Both the position numbers and the translations under genes were made by a program. A stretch of DNA of 64,000 bases from Anopheles merus (lineage: Eukaryota; Arthropoda; Insecta; Diptera; Culicidae): contig NC_054083.1 in assembly GCF_017562075.2 (NCBI RefSeq), forward strand, positions 23,608,285 through 23,672,284. Reading direction: 5' to 3'. This document shows, piece by piece, positions 1 to 13,639 of this stretch. Under the pieces are notes generated by a model. It had not been told where the DNA came from and did no database searches. It saw nothing but the letters and a program-made list of their open reading frames with translations. Numbering within the stretch: position 1 is the first letter of the stretch; every line of letters starts with the position of its first letter.

Positions 1-371
1 TAAGAGTGTTTTGAGTATTTGTCAAGCCTCCGCAAAGCTTGTTTGAACAAAAGTTTTCACCCATTCTGTTAAAAAGTTATATTCAAATTTGGTGATAAAA
101 AATATAATCTGAGACCACCAGGACTACATTCACTTTGATTCTGGATACCATCACCAGATCTCTTGGATGTACCATGGGATAAATATAAACACCATCTTGG
201 TTTCCCATTTTTCGAGCAGGTATTCGAATCTAATTCTAGCTTTGAGGCTAGAATAATCTAGACTGAAAATTGCAGGCAAGTTTTATGTGTGGTTTTGTAT
301 GGAGTGTTTACATGATTTCAGCCTCCAACTGTCAAACTCCATACAAAAAACTGACTAGAATCGTGGAGGGC
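1..371 (-). mobile_element. Partial copy A of a ~0.54 kb non-autonomous inverted-repeat element
   Basis: This stretch is the reverse complement of most of 17,680-18,056, with many substitutions but continuous alignment, for example the run reading TTTGTATGGAGTGTTTACAT and the segment around the AAGCTTGTTTGAACAAAAG motif. Its right end (about 361-371) aligns with the left end of the other copy, so a true element boundary lies here. The left part runs off the window. It has no coding capacity. The family is not identified; see the fuller copy for the ends. Confidence 0.7.
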
Positions 372-3300
372 GCAAGATTCAGAATTCAGGAACGAAACCT
401 AACGCCTAGACCTGGAATCAGACACAATCTGAACTAGGTTGTAATAAAGACTAAAGAAACTAATATTAGGTGTTTCTCCGTGATAGGATATAATTTGGCC
501 TAAAAAGTCGTCAAAAGCGATCATAATTAACTAGTCACAGACAAAAGTCAGCATAGAATAGGATCATGGTCATTGAAGAATACAGGCAACAGGGACCATA
601 GATTAAGAACAGTAAACGACACCATTCCTCAGACCACTAGATAAAGAAAATCGCGTTTCTGCTAGGACATCTTGAGGTACAAGAACTCTGGGATATTTCC
701 CAGTTGTTATTAATGGTCAATCAAAGAATCTAATTGCATGTGCAAATGTTGAAACAACAAAACACCCAACCCAAAGTGATGTTTTTCTAATGAGACATTT
801 ATTGCTCTTACACTACCGTCTTCAAAAGGTGTTGCTACTTTACATGTTTCACCTTTGATCTATTTTCAATTCTTCAGCCCCATTTATGCACTACATCACA
901 CACACACGCCTGTGCCCTTGCACACAACGGACGAGGGGTTGGGTTTGGTCGAATTTCGCAAGTCCTACCCGAAATAATGCCGAAAAGCGCACAGAAAACT
1001 GAAACCTTCTCAGCAATGTTTCGCAGCCGCTCAACGTGAAGTTCAAAGTCCAATACCCCACCCTCCAAGGCAGGCCCGGCGGCTGGGGTTTGTTGTTGGG
1101 CGTCAGTTACACCGAAAGAAAAAAGGTTGCATAGCATGACACCAACAAAAAAAAACTAGATTCGATCAGTGGTTCGCTTAATCTGTCCGATGAGCTTTGT
1201 AAGTCTTGTTTGTGTTTGGTTACGATTAAAACCTGAGCATCACACTTAAACCCATCAAGCGATTGAAGAATTTAATGGGTACATTTCGACTAATTTAAGC
1301 ATTTCATCCAATTTATATAGCCTTAAAAAATAACTCTTTTCAGTTAAAGCATTGCAACATCAAGGAGAAATTTTCCTTTCCACATTGAACACGGAAGCTT
1401 TTTGGTGAAAGGAAAACAAACTGACTCATTTCTACCGGGAACAACCAAAAAACACAGAATGCTCTTTTTCCACTCCGCAAAGCATTTCCCCACTTCTGTT
1501 CCGTGTTTCAGGTGACACTTTCTTTTCCCAAGTATTGCCCGTTAGTACGAAACAGCAGCAAACAACTTCCTTACACTGCCCGGCTCATGGGAAATGATGC
1601 AAATTTCTTCACCTTTTTCACCAGAAAGCAGCAGTGTCAGCTTAATTATTATAATTGTAAGCTTAAGCCTTCCGAATTCAACACAGGACAAGAGGTCCAA
1701 GCTTAATCATAGGCACGCTAACGTGAACAACAAAGAGTGTAGCTTAGCACATCAAGCACCAGTTTGTGCAATCTTTTTATATCAAACAAAACAAACTCCT
1801 CCAGAACAAACATGCAATAAACGGAGAGCAAACGAAAGCAGCAACAAAAAGAGCATACAAACATCCAAAGGAAAGTAATGAAAGTAGTGCCACCCGGTAC
1901 TGTTGCCACTTTCTTTCAACACACATCGCTGAGTTCTCGAGCCGCGTGTTCTACGTCAGCGCAAACGAGCAGAACCGTACCAAACACAATAATACTCGCT
2001 CGGTGTTGCTGTTGCTGCTTTCCGAAGAAAAACAAAGCTCAAAGCCGAGTGTTTTGGAAAACATTTCCTCTTTCTCCATACAACCGGTGGCATACACCGT
2101 TGCAGTGGCCGAACCGAAAGCTGAAAGAACCCGCCGGTGTGTGGCACAAGCTTCTCTAGCCGACTGTTACAGTTCAGTGGAAAGTAAGGGATACACGGTG
2201 CAGCTGCTTGGTCATCTGCAGTGAAGCACCGCTACTTTCACTGACTGTTCTTGCGTTCTCGCAAGCAAACTACCGTCACCAGTGGTATTGTTGTTGATTG
2301 TTTTTGCTGGCGCTTTTTGTGCACAGCCCCTTTTTCTGAAGAGAGCTCGCGCGAAAGAAAGTTGTCCATCGTTGCCAATGGAGCGTCGGTTTTCGCAATC
2401 GGAGCAAAAGTTTCGCTTATTTTATGTCACAAGCTTTGGTTCTTGATTGTCTCCCTCTCCCCGTTGCGGAAGTTGCGGACTATGCTTCGGAAGCCATTGG
2501 GCGTGTGCTTTCTTCGGACAAGTGGTACAAGTTTTGATGCTTTGCTTTGTACGAATGGATTTAGTTGCGATTGTAAGCAAACTGCAAGGTTTCTGTTATT
2601 TTATGGTTTTTTTTATGTTTGACTAAATTTTGTTCTGAATCATCAGCCATTGTTCGATAGAAAATACACATACATACAAAGAAGCTTTAAGATAAAAGTA
2701 TAAATAATAACAAAGGTGAGCTAATATTTATCAAAAACCGGTAGTGGATAGAGAGAGGAACATAAAGATAATACATCAAACAGTAAAAGTAAATACAGTA
2801 AAACTACAAAACAATAATTGAAATAGACATTTCATCCAACAGGTAATGTACCAGCATTAAAGAGAATTTTGTAATACAAACACATGAATATGTTTTATAA
2901 GTCGTAAAGCAATGAAGGAATTGTCAAATAAACCCTACATTATTGATATTGTCATTAATTAGCAGCATCATTAGAACAGCATATGGATAAAGTTTAATTA
3001 TTTTTCAATATTTAATGCTTTCATTGGTGATATATTTCGCTTATGTGTTGCTTATTGAACATCTTATTAAGTGATACAGCTTTTTAAAACAATCAACTTT
3101 CCGTTTTGGTTTAATTTATCTTATCTCGATTTTTTCCAATCAATTAGATTTTCCCACCACCGACAGACATTGCCCATCAACCTTCAGCCGAAATATACAC
3201 ACATATAAACTTATAGCCCTCCCTCACGTGTTGATTTACTGCTACCATAATCATGTAAAGTAGCATCCACACCGGGCAAAACAGAGCGTATCGTTCGCAG

Positions 3301-4869
3301 GTGCCCATTACGACGGCGTGCTGTCGTATCTATGCTTGGCTGAGCAGGGCTACCACCACATTTGCACCATTCGGCAATTGATCTGTGTCGCCCCGGACAA
3401 AGACCACAATTTGGAGATTTTCTTCCTTCTTTGAAGAATCCATTCCCAGCAACGCTTTGCGTAACACCATCCACAGGCATGGAAGACGAAACAAAGTCAA
3501 ACCCCGAGAAATTGGTCGGTGGTAAAATGAAATCTAGCCTTATCTAAACGCCGCACGCCTGGGTAGGGAACACACAGACACGCCGACACGTGGTTGCTGG
3601 ATATTGTTTTTAAAAGGGTTCGCTCAACACGGTGCACTTTGTTCACGATGCTTTTACGTCCCATTGATTGGGAAATGGCTCCCCGCGAGACACGACACGT
3701 CGTCGACAGTTGGAAGTTTGAGGCGTTGCGCGATCACCACACGATTACGCACAACAGCCCGATCGCGCTAACACAAGCTACTTGGCTGAGTGTTTCCCCC
3801 ACATTTCGTACGCGCAGGATCGTGTAAATTGTCACCGTCCAGAAACGGGCGCTGTCGGGTTTTTTTAAACCACCACCAACGATCCGCCGCCGATAGTCAA
3901 ATTAGTGCTACATTAATCAAATCCTTGATGTTAACCTCCCTCTCTCTGTCTGTTTCCCGCTATTGTACGTGATCCAATTTTTGGGTCGAACCAGCATTGG
4001 TGTGGCTTGTGTTTCGTGTTTCGCGCGGCAAACGATTTCTAACGCCACCAAACTTAAGGGGGGCACGGGGTGAGTGAATTGGGTGTATCAGTTCGCAGGA
4101 ATGGTTTTATATAATGAGCGGTCATTTCATTGGTTTGGTTAAGCAGTTTCTTCGATTTTTTTCTTTTCCTTTGCGCTTGCTTCAGATTGTGTCTTGTGTG
4201 ACTGTGTTTTAAACGCACCGGAACGAACCGAAACGGGACGCTGCTTGCGTTTCGGGTGGGCATATAATGTGTAATTTTACCAAACAGAGGAACTAGACAA
4301 AACGACCATCGACCATGGGACAAAGCAAAGGGGGAGGCGGTGAGTCATAAATAATATGACACAAGACACAACATGAAGCACACATCCGTATAGAATGTAG
4401 ACATGGGGCTTATTTTATTGCACTGGTTGAAAGGATTTCTAATCTTTTGACAGTGATATGGGTTCAATCGATTTCAATCGTGTACTAGATTAGTAGGAAC
4501 CCGAGTTATTGATTAGTAAGAGCACTATGTTCAATCCCGGAACATTGAGCAATCCAACATACGATTAGCTTTCTGTCGATATGTAACTCATACAATTTAC
4601 TTTTCAAAAGCTATGAACGGTTTCAACGCATCGGAGAAAACACAACTTTCCAAGTCTGCACTAATAGCTTGGTATGAATTTTGTATCTCAAGATGGTAAG
4701 TAATAAACAAGCTTTCATATAACCCAAATTATCTACATTTTTTATAAACGATTTTTTCTCCCGGTTGCTGGTTTACGCATTAAAATTTCTTTAATAAATA
4801 ATAACTTGTAAGTACAAGAAACGGTTTTTTAAGAGAATGAAATTCAAAAGCTTCTTAAATACATGGAAC
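372..4869. other. No gene recognised; intronic or intergenic DNA
   Basis: AT-rich sequence with short, non-conserved reading frames on both strands. I see no domain, no convincing exon flanked by consensus splice sites, and no RNA gene. A weak exon-like frame near 938-1,137 on the minus strand is discussed under rejected items. The stretch may belong to the long intron of the His/Gln-rich gene whose first coding exon lies at 32.4-33.8 kb on the minus strand. Confidence 0.5.
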
Positions 4870-6109
4870 AGTTCAAGAACGACTAATTCAGAACCCATAC
4901 CAGCCTTCGTACGCCAAATAGCACAAGAAGAACCAGTCTTGTTATAGATCTCGAACCTACATCAATCCAATAACTTTTACTATTTAGGTCCTGAATCTGA
5001 TCCCGACGATACATGTACTGAAAAATTGGCTGACCCAATTCTGAAACTAGAACTGATCATGAACTCATACCGGTCTCGAAACAGATCGCCAGATCCCTAG
5101 ATACCCGGTCCTGAAACACAACTTTCGTGAAACTGATACTGACTGAGCGCCGGTCTGTTGGTACAGTCGTCAACTCGTACGACGTAACAACATGCCCGTC
5201 ATGCGTTCAAGTCCCGAATAAACCGTGCCCCCATACGTAGGACTGACTATCCTGCTATGATAACAATAAGTCACTGAAAGCCAAGCTCACTTCACTAGTG
5301 GCTACAGACAGGCCTTGACCGACAGCGGTTGTTGTACCAAAGAAGAAGAGGATACTGACGCCATACTGATCCTCAAATTGCTGATCCAAAACCGATATTG
5401 GTCCTTGAACTGATCCGGAACCCATACCGATTTTGGAACTCATACATAACTCATATCGGTCCTGATCATGAACACCCATGTAGGTCTCGGAACTTGTATT
5501 AAACCCATACAGGAACATATTCTGAACCCCATTATGATACTAGAACTGATCATAACCTTATACCGATCCTGACACTGATCACCAAACCATAGTAGTCCTT
5601 GAATTAATGCCCAACCCACTCTGATCTCAGAACAGATCTTGCCGGCTCAGGAAAAGATTTGGAACCTATGTCGATTCTGGGACTTTTACCATAACAGATT
5701 TGATACTATTTCCAAACCCATAAACCATTCCCAAACCCATAACATCCCAGGTACTGATCCTGAGCCCACAATAGTCTTGGAATGACTAAAAGTTGATCTA
5801 GGAACCGATCCTGAACCTATACCAATTTTGAAACTTATACATAACTCGTATCGGACCTGAAATTGATCCAGAGCTCATAAAAGACAGCCTTGGAAGTTAT
5901 TTAAAACTCATACCGTTCGTGGAATTGATACTGACGCCATAGAGATCCTCGAGCTGATCCCAAACCAATGCTGGCTTATGAATGCGTCCTGATCTGGAAT
6001 TAATCGTTTACTTATACCCGTGTTACAAATGGTTAAGAATTTATTCAACAACTTTACCAGTAATTGATTCAGCCAAGGAACGTATCGCGATAAAGTACCT
6101 ACTCTGATC
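4870..6109. repeat. Degenerate ~29-30 bp tandem repeat array (CATACCGATCCTGGAACTGATC type)
   Basis: The sequence is built from diverged units that keep returning to the words CATACCGATCCTG, GAACTGATC and GAACCCATACC about every 29-30 bases. The array is interrupted at 5,145-5,350 by a SINE. The same word family returns at 16,980-17,160 and 48,180-48,490. No unit is open to a conserved protein. The array ends at the hAT insertion at 6,118. Period and unit are read by eye. Confidence 0.7.
5145..5350 (+). mobile_element. tRNA-derived SINE, SINE200-like, near full length
   Basis: The copy starts in CCGGTCTGTTGGTACAG (box A region), has a good Pol III box B (GTTCAAGTCCC near 5,208) and ends in GTTGTTGTACCAAAGAAGAAG. 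The 9-bp word GATACTGAC lies just before the insertion (5,136-5,144) and just after it (5,351-5,359), as expected for a target-site duplication. That word belongs to the surrounding degenerate repeat, so the SINE inserted into the array. I recognise the family as Anopheles SINE200-like from memory of its sequence. Confidence 0.85.
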
Positions 6110-7475
6110 CTGTACATCAGGTATGTCAAACTGGCGGCCCGCGGGCCGCATGCGGCCCTCTTCAAAGCTGAATGCGGCCCGCGAGAATATTTTGAGAATT
6201 GCTAAAATCAGTCCAAACAAAAAACTGTTATTACTATATGTCGAAGTGTAATAAATTTTCCAGAGAAGAACAATCATTTTGATGGTATATTTTCCGAATC
6301 TAACATGAATGAACCCATACCATCTCATAAACTTATTCTACACAATCGTACACAACAATCGAGATACTTAAGAAACATTGAATTGAATGCAAACTCAATC
6401 GTATTGTGTTTCGATTAAATTCTGAATATTAGCATAATTCTGTGCACAATCGATTGCACATTCTATATGGAAAAAATAGATTTGCGTCAAACTTCTACAA
6501 AAGAAAAAGGAATGAAAAAAAAAAACTTGATACACACACTTGGAAACTTCGCAACAACTAGTGATGGATTGTCAGAATCGCATTCACGGCTTAAAACTAT
6601 TTTCGATCTTAGCTATAGCGAATCCGGATCCGGCCAAATAAAATCAACAGTTCCGTTCGGTGCCGTCCGAAGCCTAAAGAGCCGTTTAAACTTTAAAACC
6701 ATTCGGAACCGTTGGAGTCATCGGTTGTCGCACGGAGCGTCTAATATGCGGTGAGAAATGATTCCGGTCCATACCTCAATTCGCGAATCATCTCTCTTCA
6801 AGTGTCAAAACAAGATTTGCCAATCTTTATGGGATCACACACCACGAATTTTCGTCAGATAAAATTTTCGTAATTTAACAAAATTATTCGTAAAATATGG
6901 GTTCTTGTAAAAAGAAATGAATATACCACCATATACCCTTTAGAACTTGGTATTAGCGAAAAATAATGTTTAAACACGTTTTATTACAATTTTCCTTTTG
7001 ATCTGTCAAAAAATTGCAGGCAAATATTTTTGTTATTCATCCAGCGATGGATAGCTCGGATTGCTTGAAAAAGATTCGCAACAGGCTGCTAGATTTCCCC
7101 TACCTCAGTGAAAAAGTGTGGTTGAACGTTATTTTCTAACAGAACTGCCGTGTTAGAACGCGACTAATGAAAAATATCCTTTTTTAACAAAAAATATGAA
7201 AACAATGCATGTGACTTTAAAAGTACATTGAACATTTTTTTCAAATAAAAAAGTACATAATAAAAAAAAAACATAGCAAATTTGTAAATAAGAAACTATT
7301 CCAGATTTGAAGCGAGGAGTACAAAAAGTCAATTGGTTTAACAATAATGATTTTAAACAGTATTTTATATAAATATTGAGGTATATTTTTTTTCTCAGCT
7401 TTGCAGCCCACGAATCACTGAAAATCTGTACTTGCGGCCCTTTGATAAAATGAGTTTGACACAGCTGCTGTACAT
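6110..7475 (+). mobile_element. Non-autonomous hAT element, copy A, with 8-bp target duplication
   Basis: The element runs 6,118-7,467 (1,350 bp). The left end is CAGGTATGTCAAACT followed by GC-rich GGCGGCCCGCGGGCCGC. The right end in reverse complement is CAGCTGTGTCAAACT, followed further in by GGGCCGC, so the terminal inverted repeats match imperfectly. The 8-bp word CTGTACAT flanks it on both sides (6,110-6,117 and 7,468-7,475), the duplication length of hAT transposons. It has no transposase frame; the longest frame (6,467-6,754) is not conserved in copy B. A second full copy lies at 58,458-59,887 in the same orientation. Confidence 0.9.
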
Positions 7476-9530
7476 GAATGTGATACTGGTGGACGAAAAA
7501 AGTTAGTTACAAATGTAATGCACGTTAACCCGTACTAAAATAATCCGTATGCACGTCCAACATCCAATAATCTTCGAGATCCACTTATTCAGTTCTTGTT
7601 TGTTGATTGTTCTTCGTTGGTAGTACCTAACGATTCTCCTGCACACCTTGCAGCACAAAGTAGTGAAAAGAAGCAACAAACAACCCCAAGTACAATAGAA
7701 CGCGCACGTTTTGTGCACGTTGCATCACGTTACATTAGGGAATGTTTCGTTCTACCACTGCCCACACTCCACACCCTCTAACATACGCACTCATCGCGCA
7801 TGCAAAAGCCCAAGCAATGAACGGAACGAGAGAATCTAAACCCGTTCAAACTGAAATCAGAACGGAACCACACTAAAGTGCGACCTTTAAATTCTCACGC
7901 AGCGGCGGCGGCGAATTGGAATTTCCCAGCAAGGGGAAATTAATCCCACCAACCACGAATGGGGCTAATAGAGGGTACAACATTTTTGGCGCCAGCAAAC
8001 AAAAGTGGATCAACGCAAGCCCCCTCGCAGGAACCATATCGGATCGCGGCCAGCACAACAATAGAGTAAGAACTAGCCCGGTTGGTACGCATATCGTATT
8101 ACGCAATGCACGATACGAATGAAACATGGCCATAAGTGAGAAAGATAGTGCGCCAGAGTGTGGGTGTTTGAATAGGAAGGAAAGAGAAAACAGCGACACG
8201 CCATCGCCGCCTACCTCAACTCAACCATCGTGACCACACCGCAGTGGGCCACGTGTATTGCTACTAATCATTCAGCACGCGTAAAGGTAACAGCGGCCAC
8301 CCACACCACCCACTGTCAGCTGCGTAATTATTACAACTTCCTCCACTCTCTCGTGTCATGTTTTGCCTTCCCCACCCTTTCAAAGCAAATTCGTGCTTCC
8401 ACTTCCGATTCGAATAACTTTTCCAAAAACCATGCTCACGAAACACCCGATACGCATCCACGGTTACCGTCGAGAGTGAGAGTGTCGAGAGTGTGTTTCA
8501 CTCGCTTTCCATACCCTTCCCCATGCCCCCCTACTGTTAGCTGTTTTTCTATTACGTTGCTAGTGCTTGGTTCGGGGCTCGTCCCCTTCAAAGAAAAAAC
8601 CCATTCGAGGTAAACCTGAAGTGGATTGCTTTATCTATTTAGACAGTGAGGGCGATGATTGAACCTTGAGCAGCACATGAACATGTGCTCCAACATCAAA
8701 TTCCATATAAATGTGAAAAAAGTCTTGAAGTTTAGTAATTTTCGAAAAAAAAATTCAATTTGCTGATTAATCAATCATTCATTGTTTTTGTAAAAGTAAA
8801 GTTTTTTTATCAACCAAATTCACACAGTCTTTCTTGTGTCATCACCACAAGGGTTAACCACAACGGTGTGTGTGTGTTGGTGTGTGATGAATAATAGTTT
8901 CACTTTTCTAGACCTTTTCTCCAACGCTCTAACGGTGGCGAGGCGTAAAAAAAGGAATGGCATTGAGCACCTTCCCTTTCTAACTCATTTCCGCTTTACC
9001 GCACCACACCACACGCACGCACCAATCACACCTCCGAGACGGATTGCTCAGCGCACTCCCCAAACACGTCACACCGTGCAGGAGCCCACAATGGGAGGGG
9101 GAGCGGTCTGCTGGCCTACTAACCTGTTGGCAGTGACACCGTTTTCACTTTCTTTTCAATCCTTGCGTGGCAGCACAGCAGGGCGTGAGATTGACGGTGA
9201 GTGAGTGAGTGAGTGAGTTGGCGGTGTGGCAAAAGTGTGTTACGACGACGGGGGGTAGGTTTTTTCGGTGGCTGGAGGAAACGGTGAGGCAAGCGAGATG
9301 GTTTGGCGGTATCCGAGCAGAAGCAGCCGTCGACCAAGTGTAGCTAGCTAATTGTGTAAGAATTATTGCATTAGAGAGACTGATTAGCGCAGAAAGTAAA
9401 TCAGATAGGTGGGAAGCATTTTGACCATGAAAATGGTTGAGGTAGGAAAAGTTATTTTAGTAGTTTGTTTAATTGTGTATATTCAGTAATTTCAAGATGT
9501 ATTTACAATAAATAGATTTTGAATCACAGT

Positions 9531-9665
9531 TTCCAACTCGTACGACTCGTATAACATGTCCGTGATGGGTTCAAGCCTCATATAGACCATACCCTCGTAG
9601 CAAGGACTGACTGAACGACTGCGCCGTACTGAATAAAGTTTCGAAAGCCTGTATAAGCTGGTATG
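9531..9665 (+). mobile_element. Diverged SINE relic (second tail type)
   Basis: It keeps AACTCGTACGACTCGTATAAC, a box B (GGGTTCAAGCC near 9,568), the GTAGCAAGGACTGACTGA block, and a tail with CGAAAGCCTGTATAAGCTGG. This tail differs from the copies at 5,145 and 13,355 but resembles the relics at 13,790-13,932 and 17,175-17,345. No clear target duplication survives. Confidence 0.65.
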
Positions 9666-12307
9666 TTCGCCTAGGACGTCTCGCAAAATAGAAGCCCAAA
9701 TTTGTATAAACGCACCTCGAAGAGGCATCATAGAGCGTTTTTACAAAATTCGTAGCAGATATTGCTCACAAGTTAACAAACGGTGTTTGTCGTCTGTGGG
9801 TTTTAGTTCATATGGGACTCAATTCTCCATCTTTCGGATCATTTCCATTTCTATCAATCATACTTTTTTTCTCTATTTTTGTCTCGTTGCTGACATATTC
9901 CAAATGTCTTCTTGTTTTGTGTTCTTACAAGACCTTCATCTAGCATCGCACCTAGTTGTCCATCAACAAATGTTCGTGATGCCTTGAAATGTTCGTCGTC
10001 TTGTAAATCAAAAACAAACACTATTAAATCTAGCAAAACACTTCATACAAAAACTGTGTGTGGATACGCTGGCTTTATAGTGTCATAGTGTGAAGTAGTG
10101 AAGCAGATCTTCCTCCAAAACGACACTTTAGGATGTAACAGTTGCCATGCTTGTTGCTTACAAGAATAATGTTGTATGTACTGTAGAAAAATGACTAACA
10201 TTGGAAAAAAAGCCTAAAACTGACACTTCAAAATAAGAGAATTGCCTGATTACTAAAGCAGCGACATCGGACGTCAAAACGCTATGGACTTATTGGTCCT
10301 CCCAAAAATTGTTTCTCTACTACTATTACCAAATTTGTCTTACTTTCCAAACACTTTCGAGACATGATGTAAACAGTTTCATCAACAAGGCATGGAACAG
10401 AAACATCCTGTCTGAAAAAATCGAGCAAATGAGCAGAGACGATTCTGTATCACCCATTGCAACTTTCACTTGCGTTGTGAAATATTCAAATGCAACGCCG
10501 AGGGTAAAATGTGCAACACTCAGACCCCAAACCACCGTTCCGAAACCGGATGTCTGCGTGCTTCTTGCCACACATTCTTTTTCTCCCACATGTCGCGCTG
10601 CACAGCATCGACGTTACCGTCTCGGCGGCGGCGGCTGCGGCAGCCCAGTTGGAAAATCCCACACAGCGTAATTGGCATCCAATGCCAACCGGTGTTAGTC
10701 AGCGATCATCTTGCCTGTGGCATTCATCTGTGGCGGAACCGCGGCGGGAAAGTGTAAGAATACGCAAAGAAATGTCCCATACAAAGGGATTCCGTTTTCG
10801 TGAAGACAACCCCAAAAGGAATTGCCACTGATAACGACCACCACGTTGTTGCATGTCGATCGGATGATGAAGGCCACCACCGCATCGTCTGGTGGTCGCG
10901 ATCGGATAGAATAGAAAGTTGGCTTTCTGCTAAGAAAAGAGAACCGAGAAAGCGAAAGAAGTATTTTACAGAAAACCAAACAGCTTCAGCACACATACAT
11001 GCCAGATGCGCAAAGACTCGTTGTGTGAATATCTTCATCACTCGGTCGAGCAAATAAGACCCTTCTCAAACAAGCATTGCCCATCTTCAGTAGAAATGTC
11101 AGCATCCAAGATCGCGTCCACGCAAAAAAGGGTCACACACACACACTAGTTAAAGGCGCATCTTTAGCATCTACAGGTTCTTACTAACTGAGAGTGAAAA
11201 AAAAAATCGTGTGCCGCATCGACTTCACTCGTGCTTTGGTGTCTAAAACTGCAGCAACGGATTAGTACGAGCCTCGAGCGTTGTCTTTCTACGCGCGAAA
11301 AGCGAAGAGCGGGCTGGAGGGTTTAGGGCAGTCGGGCAGCTCGTACCACCACCCTCCCCCCTTTCGAACAGCGAAGATGCCGAGTGAGAGTGGCGTACAG
11401 AAACAACCACAACAACCAGCAACAACAACAGCAACAAAACGGCAATGTAATTTATGTCATGGTCAGACGGTAAATAAAATGCATTTAATGGCAAGCCGGG
11501 CTCGGTTTGGTTCGGCTCGACTGCAGAGGGCACAGCGCGCGGCAAGCAGGGTGCAGGCTGCAGTAACACACCATCCCCCCGGCACTACCAATGTTCTTGT
11601 TCCGATCGTTGGGTTGGTTTGTTTTGTTTGGTGATGTATTTTTGTTGTACGTTTTTTTTTTAAATTTTGTCTAGTACATTTTACTGCCCTTTCTCGCTCA
11701 CTCTCGCAGTGCGTTTGTTTCATTCATTGCGCTACGTTATGGGCCGCCGTTTTACAATGCAACTTTTGCGTCAGTGCGTTTGTGTGTTTTTGAATCCATA
11801 TCGTACCACGGTGCGTGTGCTTTGATTCTTCTTTTTGCTTTGCTATTATGAGAGTAATTTAGATTGTTTTTTTTTGCACTATGAGAATGAAGCTGTCCAC
11901 ACAATAAGCAGAAGCGGGATGATTTACTTCATCCGAAAACTAGTTCGTTTAAAGGCTGCTTTTTTCGCAGCGACCATAAAAACTCAAAACTATTAAGAGA
12001 TAGAGCGATAGAGCTCTTATCTTGCCGTTGAACATTTATCTAATCTAATCACGCTTAACAAAAAAAACAACGTTGAGTTATAGGAAGATATGAGATAATT
12101 GGTTCTGTCGAGTGGACCCCTTCTTTCGGCGTCCAAACCATGTTCCATGTTCAAGAAGGTTTATTGTTTTTGTAAAACGCCTTTTTTGGACAGCATTTAA
12201 GCATTTTTCGTAACATTCTCTCAAATACACGCTTTTTGTGCTTTTTGAATTTCCACCCCTAAAATTGACCACTAACACGCGCAAACATCACGCAGACTGC
12301 CGCGCAA

Positions 12308-12332
12308 ACGTCATCGACGTCAAAGTGACGTA
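12308..12332. promoter_or_regulatory. Cluster of three CRE/ATF half-sites
   Basis: ACGTCA (12,308-12,313), GACGTCA (12,316-12,322) and TGACGTA (12,326-12,332) lie within 25 bp of non-coding DNA. These are half-sites for CREB/ATF-type bZIP factors. No gene start is visible nearby, so an enhancer role is only a possibility. Confidence 0.3.
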
Positions 12333-12986
12333 TAGTGCCGCGCTCATCGTGTAGCCGCGGTGCCGTAACACCTCGAAAAGTCTGTCAAGGTTAGTCGGTT
12401 TTGGTGTCAATGTTTAACACAGCTGTGGGGGAGGAAAAGGAAGGGGGAGAGGCGTTGGAAGATTGGAAAAAAACAGCTACACAAACACAAGATCGTGTCG
12501 ATTTCGTGAGCGTAGTAAAAACGAAAACCATTTCGGCCAAGTGTTCCTTCTTCTTCTTCATCCTTTTCGTATGTGTGCTCGTAGTGCGTGGAATTCGGTA
12601 GTAGCATAATGTGGCCCAGCAAGCAACACATAGCAAGGACCCCGCGAAGTAACCGTACATAAAAAGTACAACATCATCACCATTTAGGGGCAAGCGAGCT
12701 TTTGTTTGGAAAGAAATGTACCGCAGCGTGTGTTGGGTACAGGGATGGGGGGTGGAGGATTAACATACATCTGTTAAAAGGCTTATCCTTACACATCCTG
12801 TGGCCTTGTTTTGGGCAGTAGTGAGCTGAGTTTTTGTTTGTAGGACACAGATTAGTCGATTGATTATAGTTTGTTGTTTTAAGCATTTGGTTTCTTCTTC
12901 GCGCTTTCGACACCAGACGAAAACCAGATCAAGGGCCTTAGGCACCGTTTACGATTCCAATCATTCATTAACGCATGAATGGAGCG

Positions 12987-12988
<2 letters not shown>

Positions 12989-13035
<47 letters not shown>

Positions 13036-13040
13036 GAGAG
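12989..13040 (+). repeat. (GA)n microsatellite
   Basis: An uninterrupted AG run to about 13,021, followed by an impure GA-rich tail. Long GA tracts can bind GAGA-type factors, but nothing else supports function here. Confidence 0.9.
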
Positions 13041-13354
13041 TACTATATAATGGCCCGTACGGGGGAGGGGGTTGCTTTTATGGCAGATAATTAAACGAAA
13101 CCGGCCGCAACTGGTACAATTTTTCGGTGAAACATTTTAACGGCATGATAACCGATTTAACGTTTCACTGATAAGTGCATCGGAAAAAGTCATATGAAGA
13201 ATTGTGAAACGGTAGAAGGAACAAACGAATCGTTTATTTTAACTGCACTAACGACGAAAAAGAATGTCATGTAACTTCAAATGAATTATACAATTATTTA
13301 CAATGTTTGAACTAGAGATGATAATTATAAATAACGATAAGTAACTAATTACTC

Positions 13355-13511
13355 GGGCCGGTCTGGTGGTACAGTCGTCAACTCGTACGACGTAACAGCA
13401 TACCCGTCATGAGTTCAAGTCCCGAATAGACCGTGCCTGAGCCAAGCTCACTTCACTAGTGGATACAGGCAGGCCTTGACCGACAGCGGTTGTTGTACCA
13501 AAGAAGAAGAA
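13355..13511 (+). mobile_element. SINE200-like copy with internal deletion
   Basis: Very similar to the copy at 5,145: GGGCCGGTCTGGTGGTACAG, box B GAGTTCAAGTCCCG, and the tail GTTGTTGTACCAAAGAAGAAG. About 55 bases are missing between ACCGTGCC and GCCAAGCTC. Imperfect flanks AACTAATTACTC (before) and AACTAGTAACTC (after the tail) look like an aged target duplication. Confidence 0.85.
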
Positions 13512-13639
13512 CTAGTAACTCTTCTATTATAGTCACCACCATTAATAGCAACTAGCTACCAGAAACTGATGATAATTCATTCAGATAGATGTAAAGCGAA
13601 ATACTGAAGGTAACCACCAAAAACTATTAGATACTAGAG

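Larger units (their letters stand above)
7476..12988. other. No gene recognised; mixed non-coding DNA
   Basis: Only short frames without family features. Items visible: a SINE relic (9,531-9,665), a GTGA tetranucleotide tract (9,197-9,217) and a cluster of three CRE/ATF half-sites (12,308-12,332). Several stretches (around 7.9-8.6, 10.5-11.0 and 11.3-11.6 kb) are GC-richer and have overlapping open frames on both strands, which is typical of composition rather than of coding. I cannot call an exon here. Confidence 0.45.

Noticed and set aside
874..1137. Minus-strand frame with LEGGVLDFELHVERLRNI, looking like a phase-1 exon after an AG at about 1,084
   Set aside because: The phase would fit the donor at 32,426, but the acceptor has a poor pyrimidine tract, the only nearby donor is GTTTCA, and I recognise no domain. 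Too weak to call.
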